In this document: piece after piece, positions 12,601 through 24,546 of the stretch
Layout: every line of letters starts with the position of its first letter
How positions within the stretch are numbered: the first letter of the stretch is position 1
Origin: Allolobophora icterica
Lineage: Eukaryota; Annelida; Clitellata; Crassiclitellata; Lumbricidae
NCBI GenBank assembly: GCA_963556255.1
Contig: OY744608.1
Location: forward strand, 30,877,154-30,941,153
Length of the DNA: 64,000 nt
Reading direction: 5' to 3'
Made by a program: the position numbers and the translations under genes
Notes under the pieces: model-generated
The model's database searches: none
The model's input: only the letters and a program-made list of their open reading frames with translations
Told to the model about the DNA's origin: nothing

Positions 12601-13250
12601 AGAACCAGAATCCTGCTTTTATATCAGAACATTAAAGCAAGATTTAACTAAGATGAAATACCGAATCAGCAATCGACAGCAGAGTTTCAACAACTGGATG
12701 CTTTCTAATGGGTTGCAGAACTTAACAATAAACAACCACTTCACTTGTACTTGTGAGCAGTCAAAGCTTAACACACCAGTTCGACTGCAGTGCTGTTTGA
12801 TAGTCACATTTCAAAACTCATGCTACATTAGATGTTTTAGGAACCAATGTTTTCTGTGTTTGCATGTGACTTACTCTTATGTGTATGATATTAAACGTTT
12901 TCCTGAAACAACTTAGATTTCTGTACGACAAGACATGACCAAGGCTCAAAAGCATTGCAGCTGCTTAGCAGCGGGTGCCTTGTCAATTTTGTTTTCTTTG
13001 TTTTTGCTTTGTGCGAATTTTTCTGTTTAGAAAACTTCTGGCAGTAGTGAAGTTGTTGCTTTTAAAAGATCATAAAACTCTAGTAGAGGATTATTTATAT
13101 GTAAACAATAAAAATACAGATAGGCTGTTTATTTGGAATGGTGTTGACTGTTGGAAGTGACAAAACCAAATTCAACTGTTAAAACAATAATTATTGATGT
13201 GTAATTATTGATGCATAAGGCAAGACTTGCATGAATCCATACTCTCTGTC
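9691..13250. other. Intergenic, no supported gene
   Basis: AT-rich sequence with a short ATT run near 11928-11947. The ORFs (all under about 121 codons) have no recognisable domain, splice context or coding bias. I see nothing more in it. Confidence 0.6.
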
Positions 13251-13259
13251 TTAGGTCAA

Positions 13260-13318
13260 TCAACTAGTGCCCCTAGTTATGGGGCACCCCTAGTTATGGG
13301 GCACCCCTAGTTATGACA
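13260..13318. repeat. Three-copy 18-bp tandem repeat with internal dyad
   Basis: The unit cccctagttatggggcac is repeated with almost no change. Each unit carries the dyad GTGCCCC/GGGGCAC around TAGTTA, so the array is both tandem and partly palindromic. Confidence 0.9.
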
Positions 13319-13519
13319 ATTGTTATTTGTACCCCAGGTATATATGATGCCTCAGGAACAAGAAACTAGTGTAGGAACAAGAAAGTTATCTGGAACTATC
13401 TGTTCTCTTCCCCACTGAGGTCTGCAAATGTGCATGATGTGTGCACATTGAAAGGCATGAAAGATCGGTAATTATTATTATTTATTTTTATCTTTGGTGT
13501 GGCTAGTCAGTCATTGGTT

Positions 13520-13590
13520 TTAACATTTTAACGACAAGAGTATACTAAAAGCAACTGGGAAATTAATGCAGCTCATCGTTAAGGTGTTGA
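13520..13590. mobile_element. TTAA-flanked mini foldback element, copy 1 (diverged)
   Basis: Reads TTAACATTTTAACGACAAGA at the left and gctcatcgttaaggtgttga at the right. It is a diverged copy of the perfect element at 15312-15382, sharing the internal gtatactaaaa and aatgcagctc segments. Confidence 0.75.
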
Positions 13591-15311
13591 GCCAAATTAA
13601 GGTCTTCCAAACTCGGTTTGGTAAAGCAGTGGCAAGAAGAGCTAGCCAGTTGGGCAATCTCCTTAGATGAATCTCATCAGCTGAAGTGTAGAACTGCCAA
13701 GTGCCTTTCAAACCTGAATTTCGTTGTATTGTAAAGGCCAATCATGTTAATTGTCAGCATGCTTTAATTGCATGTGGTGAAAGTATTAATTTTACCAGAT
13801 AGCTGTAATTGTCTTCAGTTGGTTACAGTATCAGGAGTTACTGTTTTGATCAGTGTGGTGACAAGACAACCCAAGGCAAAGGCAGAACCCAGGGGCCACT
13901 GTCCCCCTCCTCAGTTCAGACATCCATTGCCAAGAAATGGTAAGTATGCAAGGGTAGATCCAACGGCCACTGTGGCCATGACCTTCCCCAAACTCAGGGA
14001 ACCCATCACAGAAGTAACCCACTGATCTGCCCTTGACCCAAGGTTCACAACAGAATACAATTGTCAAAATTAACTGTCTCAATAAATGAAACTAATTATG
14101 AAATGTTTTAATTTTTGTCTACCCCTTAATTTGCCCTTGAACCAAGGTTTTGAGGACATCCAACAGAAGACAGTAAACTAATAATGAAATGTTTTCATTG
14201 TTTGTCTAGCTTTTACCATCTGTCCAAGTTTTATAGATTTTTAAATAGTGCCTGAGTTTTTTCCTATTTGCCATATTATGGAGCCAATCGAGTCCTAAAG
14301 AGCAGAAGCGTTGAATCGTTTTATCTCCTTTTCTCCAGCCACAACAGGAAAGGACATCTCGTGGAAAGATGTACCTTAGGATTAGGATACTACTGATAAG
14401 GACAGAAGATAGGCAGAAAGATCAACAATCTAAAACACTTAAACACTGTTGTAAATCTCTGATTTTCAGCATCACAAAACGGCTGCATAAGGGGACCAGC
14501 TTACATACCAGTGCTAGCTATATCAGATCAGGTCCTCAAGAGTTAAGGTTGTTGAGGTCAGTCTGGGTGCCAAGTGAGAAACTGGGTGATGATGTTCTTT
14601 CAAGTGAGCGGGTATAACTAGGAACTACATAAACAATATGATCTCAGTAAATGCCAACTAATAACAATGCAGGTCAACGCAAGCTTTATGCTTTTACTAC
14701 AACGCAAGTTTTATGCTATTTACTACACCAGAAACTCATTATAACACTGATTTTGGAAGCCATATCAATATCTGCCTTTAACCAGACTTATGAGCTGCTT
14801 TCCAAGTGGAATTATATTGTAGTACCGGTATATCAGAATTCATGTTATAATGAAGTGTGTTATAACAAGTCTCCAGTGTATTTGAAGTTCACTGCAATGG
14901 TTTTCTGGTACATTCAACAGTTTTGTCTGCACAGAACTGATAATATGTATAGTGCATCAGCAGATTAGTAGCTTTTCATGTGTTTCAGGTATTGGCTGTG
15001 AGGCAAATGTTAACAGTGTCTCTCTTTATGTTAATCGTTGACATCAGCACAGTGTGCATGACAAGGCAACTGTATTTGTGCATCAGATGCCTTGGATGTT
15101 GAATATGCCTTAGGCTTTGCCAAGAGCCTAACATAATAATATCTGTGACAAGTTTTATGTTTTTTGAACAGTTCTGCTTCATGCTATAAAACCTTGGTTG
15201 AGCATAATAAATATTATGTACAAGTTTGTCTTCCTGGTTATGCATCATGCTATGGGCAATGTACGAGTCTTTAATACTGCAAGGGAACTCCTGTCAGATT
15301 GAAGTTGATGT

Positions 15312-15382
15312 TTAACACTTTAACGACGAGAGCGTACTAAAAACGACTTGGAAACCAATGCAGCTCGTCGTTAAAGTGTTAA
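15312..15382. mobile_element. TTAA-flanked mini foldback element, copy 2 (intact)
   Basis: Perfect 19-bp inverted repeat, TTAACACTTTAACGACGAG at the left and CTCGTCGTTAAAGTGTTAA at the right, separated by about 33 bases. TTAA at both edges and termini starting CAC resemble piggyBac-superfamily insertion. The core is only about 63 bp, extremely short for a transposon. Confidence 0.8.
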
Positions 15383-15469
15383 GGCACTGCCCCTTCACCA
15401 CATTTGGTGACCCCTCCCTCCCTGCAGACGTCCGTTAAGGATGACCCCTACCTCGTGCTATAATGCCGT

Positions 15470-15625
15470 ACAGTTAGTGGCGACGATCTTGTTTTGACAG
15501 GTGAGGGGGACATTTTTGAACTGATCTGGTCAAAAAACAGTTTTGAACTGATCTGGTCAAAAAAGAGGTAAAAAAATTTATCGTGAACTGATCTGGTCTT
15601 CACTTGGCGACTGCGCTGAATAATG
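15470..15625. repeat. Short direct repeats of tgaactgatctggtc
   Basis: The 15-mer tgaactgatctggtc occurs three times between 15515 and 15600, twice followed by aaaaaa. The block begins gtggcgacgatcttg, which resembles the left end of the hAT-type element at 59972, so it may be a decayed relative. No target duplication found. Confidence 0.5.
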
Positions 15626-16128
15626 CAAGCTGTGTGCAATGCCATATTTAACCAGCAGAATTTAACCAGCAGTTAGTTTTGGTCTTGGTACCCAAAGAAC
15701 TTCAAAATATACTAACACAGTAACAGGTATTAAAATATTTATTATGCTGCAGTGTATTTAAAAAATGCAAATGTATACTGAAATAAACAGCTACTTTATA
15801 AATTACTAAGTATGAGCAATATTTCTAGGTGAAAATGACAACACAAAGCAGAATACTTGTTCTTACTCAACTCAAACAGAGAAACAGATGAACTCTCACC
15901 ACAAAAATAAATTAAGTTTTGACTGCATGGAGATTGGATAATAAACTGGACTCAAATGCCATATCAGTATCAGTGTACAGCATTGGTTGTGCATGCTCAG
16001 GGCCGCAGATTATCCTCTTATGAAATGGCTTTCAGTAAATAAACATATTATACTATTGTTCCCCATGAAACTGGAAATTTTCTGTCTCAGCTCTTAGTAC
16101 AGACGTTCATCCCACAGAGCATGCAGTC

Positions 16129-16199
16129 TTAACACTTTAACAACAAGCAGCATAGGTTTCCCTGTCACGGTTAGTACACTCTCGTCGTTAAAGGGTTCA
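16129..16199. mobile_element. TTAA-flanked mini foldback element, copy 3 (reverse orientation)
   Basis: Starts TTAACACTTTAACAACAAG and ends with gtacactctcgtcgttaaag, the reverse complement of the left part of copy 2. The middle differs, so it is an older copy. Confidence 0.7.
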
Positions 16200-16494
16200 T
16201 GACCCTCTGCTAGATTCATGTTGTAGGAGTATGACTCAATGGAAAGTAATTAATTCAGTGAACATTCTGTACATTTATCATTAAACAAATACAGAGCAGT
16301 TGGATACTTCCTCTTTCCCTAAAAAGCAGTATTTCCTGCATATGTCACCAATTTATATTATTACTATTGTTATTACATTCCAATTTCATGTCAACAATAT
16401 CAGAAAATCTTATTCTGAGGCACAAAGCAATTGTGAGTAAAAGACTTGTTTAAAGTTGCTACACAGACATCATCTCAGAGAGGCTTGAAACCTT

Positions 16495-16560
16495 CTCTTT
16501 GCGTTAAAGGCCAATTGCTCTAACCAACGGCTACTGTGCCCAAAGAAAACAACTGTAGTC
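16495..16560 (-). mobile_element. tRNA-derived SINE fragment
   Basis: On the minus strand it reads TAGCCGTTGGTTAGAGCA (A-box-like) followed about 30 bases later by GGTTTCAAGCC (B-box-like). The spacing fits a tRNA-type Pol III promoter. No cloverleaf is intact, so it is not a tRNA gene. Confidence 0.6.
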
Positions 16561-19500
16561 TTCTAACTTGGTGGTTTATATGGCAAGTTACAAAGCTAAG
16601 CAGAAGAAATCAAATTAGCCATGTCCCCCAAGATTCATATGTACTAGCATTCTGTCTGAAATCAAAATTCTCTTGTGAGAAAGAAAGCATTTGTCCTGAA
16701 CATACATGATCAATGGCTGTCTCACCTTAGCTGAATATTCTTAGCACACCAATACAACTCTTTCAGCTGTTAACCAAAGAGGCCCTACTTATAGACAGAC
16801 ATTGCCAACTGCTCTCACAACTTTAACCCATTAACTTCTGCTTTCCGATGTAAACAATTTCTAGTCGAAATCACATAATATAACACTTTCTAATGTGAAA
16901 AGCTGAACACAAGTCCCACATATACGAGCTTTGTAGAAATTTGCTTTAAATCTTCTTGAGAATAATTTCTACTCTTGTAAACCTAAGACAAGTCTCTCAA
17001 GAAGCAAGGCTTCCTCAGATCTGGTCAAGAATGCATTGAACATTACAAGATTACATAAAATATGCTCTGAATAACAGTGCAATAATTTTATAACAGGTAC
17101 ATTTAAGAAAGCTAACTGCTGCCATTTTTGCACAAACCGAGCCCCAATGTTGAATTTTTAGGCTGATTTTGTTACAAAATCAACATAAAATAGCCTTACT
17201 TAACAATATCATTTGCCGCTGGTTGTTATACGGAAAGGAAAGACCTCCAGACCAATTGTTATACGGAAAATTGTTATACGGAAAGGAAAGACCTCCAGAC
17301 CAATAGCAACTTTCAGTTTGGCAGAACATAATCTCTTGTCAAATCTGGTAAGTTTACTCCAGTTGAGACCCTTTTGTTTACTGTACAAACAAATCCCCAT
17401 CTGATCAACTGTTGTAGGGTCCTTAACCAGCTTTATAGAGTACTTAATGAGAGATAACTGTATGCAGAGCTTCAACAACTTTCTCTTTCTTTTGGCAAGG
17501 ACTAGAGTCTCTAGTTTCTGTACCTTTGCATTTTTAGGGCAGATGATCGATCCGCTCTCTGTGTTCCCTTTCATTTGTCATCTAATCTTATCCAGAAACT
17601 ACAATGAACTGTGTCGATTGATGGTTGGTTCACGTCAACTCGTCAACTCGCAGTCCATGTTAATATACATGTCTATTGTGCATCAGCCTCTGTCTTGTCT
17701 CTATCTTGTTTCTCTGTCTGCATCTTGTATGGCATTTAGACCAGATAATATAATACCGTAAACACATTAGAATTCAACCCATCATCAGCTAATGTACTAA
17801 GTACTCTAACATTATCACATACACATATACAGTAAAAACTGCAGATTTTAGTAGAATTCTGCTGTAACTACCTAATTATAACACTTCTCAAGCACCACGC
17901 ATACATCTACACAGTAAAAACTGTATAGATTTTAGTAGGATTCTGCTGCAAGTATGACTATCAAATTAGAACACTTCTCCAGCACCAGCACTACCAGCCT
18001 TCTACACCTCTATACATACATCTACATTTATCCAGTTAAACTGTACTGATTTTAACTTAATTATGCTGCAATTATCTCATGGCCATCAGAATAGACCACG
18101 TGATGGCAGTCTCAAAGTGAAAACCCAGTCTATAGCAATACACCTTCACACAGATTCAGTTAGTCTGTTGCAAACTCAGATATCTAAGAGATGGACAGAC
18201 CAGTAGTCAGTCTACGATGGATAAGACAGTTGAAAAACTATCGAGTCCAAGTCTAACTGACATAAGAGAACTGTAGTAGAAGGTAAATTCCAAAACCTCA
18301 GGCCACTTATTCCAAAACAGTGGGCCCTCGGAACTGGCTTGGATCAGAGGATCAGTTGATTTAGCAGATGAGAGAAGTTTATAATTAACAAACAAGGTTT
18401 GTTTCTAACAGAACAGACATTTAGAATGTTAAACCTCATGCTGGGGACCACAGTCAAGGTTCTTTGGGTTGCTAAGAAACTCGGGATGCATTTAGGAAAG
18501 AGTTGCTCAATTACCAGTTTGATTGTCGGCATCATCAATAAAATTATTACTTCTTTGACTTTCATATCTCTGTAAAAATCCATCAAACATCATAGATACA
18601 TACAAATATACATCATACATATATATTTAAGTATCAACACATATACAATTTTTTTTTTGAATGACTAATATTGATTGTTATTGGTGCTCAAGACACACAG
18701 TCACACACACACATATACAAATAACACTGGCTGATCCAGATGGGCCATTCCAGCCACATGCCCCATCTGAGAATTACTTAGGGCTTGGTCTCCCATACAA
18801 TAATGTAATGCAAACTTCAATTATTCCCTCTCCTTAGCCAAATGAAAATTAAAATCAATCAGAGATCAGGACTGAGAGAAATAAAAACCTCTAATGCATT
18901 CACCATAAGGTAATACAAGTAACTAAAAATGTCCGTAAAAATTATCTAAACAATTATTGATTATTAACGATTGATTATATAAGCCAATTTTGCTCTTTCT
19001 AAACACAGTTTATGCAACACCTGAACCTAATAAAATGCCATTAACCCTATACATTAATCTAATACTTCATTTTCAAACTCCTGCATTGCACTAAAACCTC
19101 ATAACTTGCTTCACAGCAACATGAATTCTGATATAACATGATCAGGGACATGGATCGTGAATTTAGTTCAGCTTTACAAAATTAACTTATCAAAATGCAT
19201 TACAGGCATATTTGGTGTAAAGGTATTATAACAACGGCATAATTCTGTACTATATAATATAACGACATTCATAAAGCACGTAAACTTACTTTAAATTGGT
19301 GTTTTAGTTATGTAAGTGCTTTTCCATTCAGAGGACTTCACACTGATGACCCTGCCTTGGCCTTACCCATAAAACCACAAAGGGCTCAGTCCCACACCCA
19401 CACTGTGACCCCTTCCACATACTTCTGGATCAACAACCGACATCACACTTACAGGTATATACACTTTCTGACATACCTGTAGACAAGCCGATGATTTTTA

Positions 19501-22500
19501 CCATAATTGTCATCATAACCTCTGATGAAACTAATGATATAGATCTCACACCACTGCCCACTACAGTCATCAATACATGATTACTGGTGACTCAAAATGA
19601 TTATGGTGCTGACAATGAGTATAATGGTGTCAGAATAAACATGCATGCTGCATTTTTATATCTGCACACTAATATTATGAATTAATTAGTTTGATTAGTG
19701 GAAATTTGTATTAGGAACATGCAGTTAATTCCTTTTACCCGAGTCAGCTATTATTAAGGCAAAACCAAAAGGCAGAGAAGAACATTTTTCAGCTTTTAAT
19801 TGTTACAAAATCTTACACAATTTCCAAACATAATAAATCTACTTGTAACAACAGCTGGTAAAACAAACAGTGTTAATCTTCTCAAGCTAGGTAAAGCAAC
19901 AACCACTCAACTTTAACACTGAATACTAAACAGAAACTTAACCATAGAAAATCAAGTAAAACATTGAGAGTCTTCGCCATACAGATCCAAACACATTAAA
20001 GAATTTTCGAACAAATGTTAAATCATACTATAAGCTTCAACCATAACAACTAGCATGTTAAAAAGCTTAAATGCCAGTATTAATTAAATCTGATGTAAAT
20101 ATGTAAGAGATTCAGCTGTTAGTAAATGATCTTCTAGCCAATGACGCACTTGTAATCGAGTTAGCAAGAAGGCAGTGTCTGGCAGAAACGTCTGTTTTCT
20201 GGTCTCTACGCTGTGAACTGTACAGAGTCATCTTCACACATAACTAAGATGTGCATCAGATGTCCATTCCAAACTACCGCAGCCAATCTCTTAGAAATTT
20301 CTATACGTGCCTGGCACAAGAAAATAGTCCATCTGCAAAAGTGATTATTTGAAGCCATAGGAATTCATTTAAGCAGATGGTTTATGCAGCAGTACATTTG
20401 ATTCCATTCTAGTCTGGTAATTTTCGAGGTACCAGTACTTATCAATTTCAAACAAGGGCATTGTTCCGAAACTTTCAACATATAAAGTTAGCAAACTAAA
20501 CAAGTGCCCTTGTTGTGCAATTTAATCCAAAATTGGACCAATCAGCTATATATAACTGTATATGTAATTTAATTAATACTAATTGATTTAAAGAGCTGCC
20601 TTACTGATACTCTATCACACCATCAAACTATTTGGCTAACTCGGTAACTCTGTTGCCCATGCATGTCTGGTCTTCCAATCTACTTCTGTAACTTTTCACT
20701 AGCCAAACTATGCAAATTAGACAAACAGATGTTTGATCGAATGTCTAAAAGAAGACTGGCAAGAGTTTAGATGCTGCTAAAAACTCTGAAACACAGAGTC
20801 TAAACTGGCAAGAATTTCAACGTTGGCAAATTTATAATCAAAATTATTCAAACTACATGATGCCTTTATCACCCAAACAATTTATCCATTCTAAAGTAGT
20901 ATGACAGCAGTTTCATTATTAACTAAAGACAGCAAGCTTAATTAAAGCAAATAGTAAACTACAGGTTATTAAATCTCATATTCTTTACATTTAGCAAACC
21001 AAATTTTGGCAATTGACCGCAAGGCAATCAAATAATACAAATATAGCATAAGAAATAAATATGGTGGTGATGCAGTGTATTTGAACATTTTTCCCATTGC
21101 ATTATAAGTATCTCACAAGGGTGGTAGTTGCTAGCAAAAACAATTGTGAGAGTTCGTTAAAACAACAAAATGGTGTCACTGATACATTGCTGCCAGGTAC
21201 AAGCAAAGTTAAACAATGATGTTAGTAGTTGACAGGGAGACCATCCATAGTATGCCAGGAAATCAAGCAACCATTCAGTCCTTTCTGCAATCTATATAAA
21301 GGCACATAAACATCGGTTACCTTTACCTCTTTTCTTCTTACCTTCATACCCCATGCCTCTCAGACTCAAAAGCCATTGTCAGAAAATCAAGAGACTCAAA
21401 AGGAACCGTCAATATATCTTGCAAAGGGAACGCCAAGTAAAACAACAATTTCTTTTGCAGCAACTCTAGAAGATCAATTGACTGCAATGGAAGACAAAGA
21501 AGGTTGTCCATCTCTGTTCCTGCCTTGAAAGATAATCTTACCACACAGATCATATAGTACTATTGCATTATGACCTGGTCAGGCCGAACAAGGTGACTGG
21601 TTAAGATCACAGCAAAAATCTCTTGGCCAATTATTACGAAAAAACAACTGCTAATACAGAGGAAGATATGCTGATGGCTATAGCTACTACTGATTACTAC
21701 TACTACACGACTGAATATGATATGAGTGAACCAAAGTTGTGTTTCAACAAGAAAGATATGTAATTATCATCGTCATCAGAAACAACAGAATCAGATCATG
21801 TTCTATGAAAATCAAATATCAGATCCTTGGGACTTATAATATACATTAAATAAAAAGAAGTCTACAGTATCATCATTGTCATTATCTTCTTCATCATCAT
21901 CATCATCACCATCACGTTTTCCATCCGAGATACTATGCAGGCAGTTCATATGGCACTTCAATTCACTTTAGAAACATCAAAAATAGTCTCCTACAAATCT
22001 TTGCAGCTGCCATTTGTCACAGTTCAAAATTCTATGTACATAAAAGACAGAAAGCAGTCTGGATACAGTCTGGCCAGCCAACGTTAAGAACTGTAGACAA
22101 TTAACCTGAAACTTTACCAAATCTTAAGATAATAATTATAGTAAATGCCACTGAACAAATTGAAGTTAACTGCAAACTGTGAAAGCTGATAATGAAAGTG
22201 AAGAGGACTACAGGACTCAAAAGAAAGTAAAGGAAAAAGTGAGCAGATACAGAGAAACTGTTCAAAAGGTCAAGGACAAAACAGGGACAGCCCTGGAGGT
22301 GTGAGGGTAGAATGACTCATAAAGCCCTACATTAGTTTCTGGCTACATTTCTTTATCGGAGCACAGTAGGAAAATATGTTTCTAAAGGACTGTAGAACAA
22401 TATTGCTTCAAATGGAGCTACAAAAACAGGAAATAAGGCAACTTTTTAGATACACAGAGCATCAGAAAGTCAGATGCGTTTAGCTTCTGAAAGACAAGAA

Positions 22501-23225
22501 ATCTCTCACTGCAGACTCATGCCTAAAATATCACTCAGAGTTGTTAAACAGCCTTCCAACACAAATAAAACCGTTAGTCAGTGTATTAATCTATTTGCGC
22601 ACATTCTTCTAACCCACAAACAGCATTAAGCACCAGAAGTGGGGAAATGAGCAATGCCGATGTTGACATCAATTTGCAACAACATCTGTACAAAATGAAT
22701 ATAACACGGCCAAGTTCTCTAATCTAACACGAATGAGTAACAACAAAGATAGCAATGCAAAGTCAGTTGAGCATTCAAACAGTCTTTGTATAAACCTTAT
22801 GCTTAAGCAAAATGTTCACATGTATTTCACACTTTAAACAGCAGTAGACACGGCAGTAAAACAAAAAAATCTCTTTATGGACAAACAGCACAAGACAAAA
22901 TTTGTATGCAACCAGTCTCAAATTTTGCAAGTTTTTGATTCATATGAAACAAATGGCCAGAAAAGGAACAAAAATTCCTAAAGTTGCTGCCAATTTACAC
23001 AGCAACATTTGGTCCAAGCATCTAAAATAAAGCAATGAGCAGCAACAAAGGCCAGTAACTAAACTATCCAAACAATTAATGGCATAAAGTGAAAATAAAT
23101 TAAGTGCAGTGCAGTACTTCGTTTCCTAAATGGAGACCTTTACACTCAGAAATCAGTTATAACAGGTTTCTTCTACAATTTAATTTAAAGTTTATCTGTC
23201 TAATACATAATAGCTCTGTGTGAAA
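16561..23225. other. Intergenic or QKI 3' flank, no supported gene
   Basis: AT-rich sequence with no domain-bearing ORF. A 17212-17310 segment carries a short direct repeat (ttatacggaaaggaaagacc twice). A CAT run lies at 21893-21915. Otherwise nothing recognised. Confidence 0.55.
21208..21226 (-). promoter_or_regulatory. Candidate Quaking response element (bipartite)
   Basis: The minus strand reads ACTAAC, nine bases, then TAAC, matching the published STAR consensus ACUAAY-N(1-20)-UAAY. A second match (ACTAAT, five bases, TAAT) lies near 19682-19698. In AT-rich DNA such matches occur by chance, and both lie beyond the first predicted poly(A) signal. Confidence 0.2.
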
Positions 23226-23226
23226 T

Positions 23227-23232
23227 TTTATT
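23227..23232 (-). promoter_or_regulatory. First AATAAA poly(A) signal downstream of the QKI stop
   Basis: Minus-strand AATAAA about 2.55 kb after the stop codon at 25778. It is the first one I found in that direction. It would give a 3' UTR of about 2.5 kb. Confidence 0.4.
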
Positions 23233-23381
23233 TAACACTCAAAATGTATACATTTCCTGCTCAATTTACAAACAGCAAAGAATTCTGATTGGGTAACAGA
23301 AAATAACAAAATGCACCACTCACAGAATCGGTTCACATTCCTCACTTTTTAAATCATTTGGATCAGTGATTGCTGTTTGTC

Positions 23382-23579
23382 CTAAGTCCAAATGACGAAT
23401 AACAATGCCAGATCTAAGAAATTATAAACGGCATGAGTACCGGCTAGAGAACTGATGATGTAGAAAATGAGAACGGGTTGATGGATGTGTAGCATGGCGG
23501 TTATGACAACACCAGAAAGAACAGCAGCGTGAAACCAAACTGTGAGGTAGCTCTCTTGCAGGTAGCCTGGCTCTGCCAT
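23382..23579 (-). CDS. Candidate small membrane-protein ORF in predicted QKI 3' UTR
   Basis: 65-codon ORF whose ATG sits in GTAGCCATGG, a strong Kozak context. It starts MAEPGYLQESYLTVWFHAAV and is followed by two hydrophobic stretches (about residues 15-40 and 48-65). Its GC content is visibly higher than the flanks. I do not recognise a family. It could be chance, a smORF in the QKI 3' UTR, or an alternative exon; no splice site clearly supports the last. Confidence 0.2.
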   Translation of the reverse strand: MAEPGYLQESYLTVWFHAAVLSGVVITAMLHIHQPVLIFYIISSLAGTHAVYNFLDLALLFVIWT

Positions 23580-23882
23580 GGCTACTTGGCATCAACATTC
23601 AAACGATTGATGGCACAAAGTCTCTTCTTACATGTACTGGCTCATAAAGCTGTCTGGCTGTTACTTAAATGGTGAACGTCAAGAGTTAACTGGATTAGAA
23701 AAATACACAATACGTTACTACACTTAAAAATTTCAAACAATGCAAATTTATCTATCAAGAGTAAGAGATACAACAATTTTGGTGCCAATTGTCCCTGATA
23801 AGGAAAGACAGTTAAGGCAAACTACTCTGTCAGATACCACATGTACCGGTATATCTGTTTAACAGAATCAACTGAGAAAACC

Positions 23883-23885
23883 CTT

Positions 23886-23922
<37 letters not shown>

Positions 23923-24012
23923 CTGAGCATTTATATAGCACCCCTTCAAAGGAAACTATTCAAAGGTGCTCCCAGCCCAACCCCTGTGAAAGGGAACAGT
24001 CTTTAGAGCACA
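23883..24012 (-). mobile_element. LINE 3' end with (ATTG)n tail
   Basis: A tcaa run at 23886-23930 is followed by gcatttatatagcacccctt and aaggtgctcccagcccaacc. This is the minus-strand 3' end of the CR1/L2-type family also seen at 26105, 33695 and 35495. Confidence 0.75.
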
Positions 24013-24124
24013 GAAGAAAGCGGTGGACGAGACTCAAGGAAGAGACCACAGCTCTTATGCTTCTTATAATGAGGTGACATATGGAAACTAAGTCAAACCC
24101 TCTCATGTGCTAAGGTCAGTGTCA

Positions 24125-24546
24125 TAGCTCTGTTAGGTCAAAATATCATGAGGTTTTTAAACTAATTCTAGGGCTGCTAAAAATTGCACTTGTCATATCT
24201 ACGCAAGAAATGCCAAAGTTAAGTGATATTACGAACTTTAAAACATATTGTCATTCTGAAGTGCACGGATGTGACACAAGACAGAATAGAGAATAAGGAA
24301 AAACAACACTGCATCATCTTTCTTCCTTATAGATATAAGGAAGAAGGATGATGCAGTGTTGACCGCTAGACAGACCGCTAAGGTTAACCGAATTAACACT
24401 CACAATGTGAAGTCACTTCAGAATGACAAGGTGTTTTAAAGTTCTTAATATCGCTTAACTTTGGCATTTCTTCCTAGAAATGACAAGTGCAATTTTTAGT
24501 AGACCTAGAATTAGTTTAAGATCATGATATTTTGACAGGACAGCTT
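24125..24546. repeat. Long imperfect palindrome (foldback)
   Basis: The left arm includes gtcaaaatatcatga, ctaattctag, aattgcacttgtcat, aaatgccaaagttaa and attctgaagt; the right arm carries their reverse complements in reverse order (acttcagaat, ttaactttggcattt, atgacaagtgcaatt, ctagaattag, tcatgatattttgac). The centre at 24304-24361 is a tight hairpin, caacactgcatcatc against gatgatgcagtgttg. Transcribed from the QKI strand it would form a hairpin of about 200 bp with mismatches. It looks like a foldback transposon or segmental inversion; no coding content. Confidence 0.85.

Noticed and set aside
21208..21226. Strong claim of QKI autoregulation through this response element
   Set aside because: Kept only as a low-confidence feature: such bipartite matches are expected about once or twice by chance in this much AT-rich sequence, and the site is past the first poly(A) signal.
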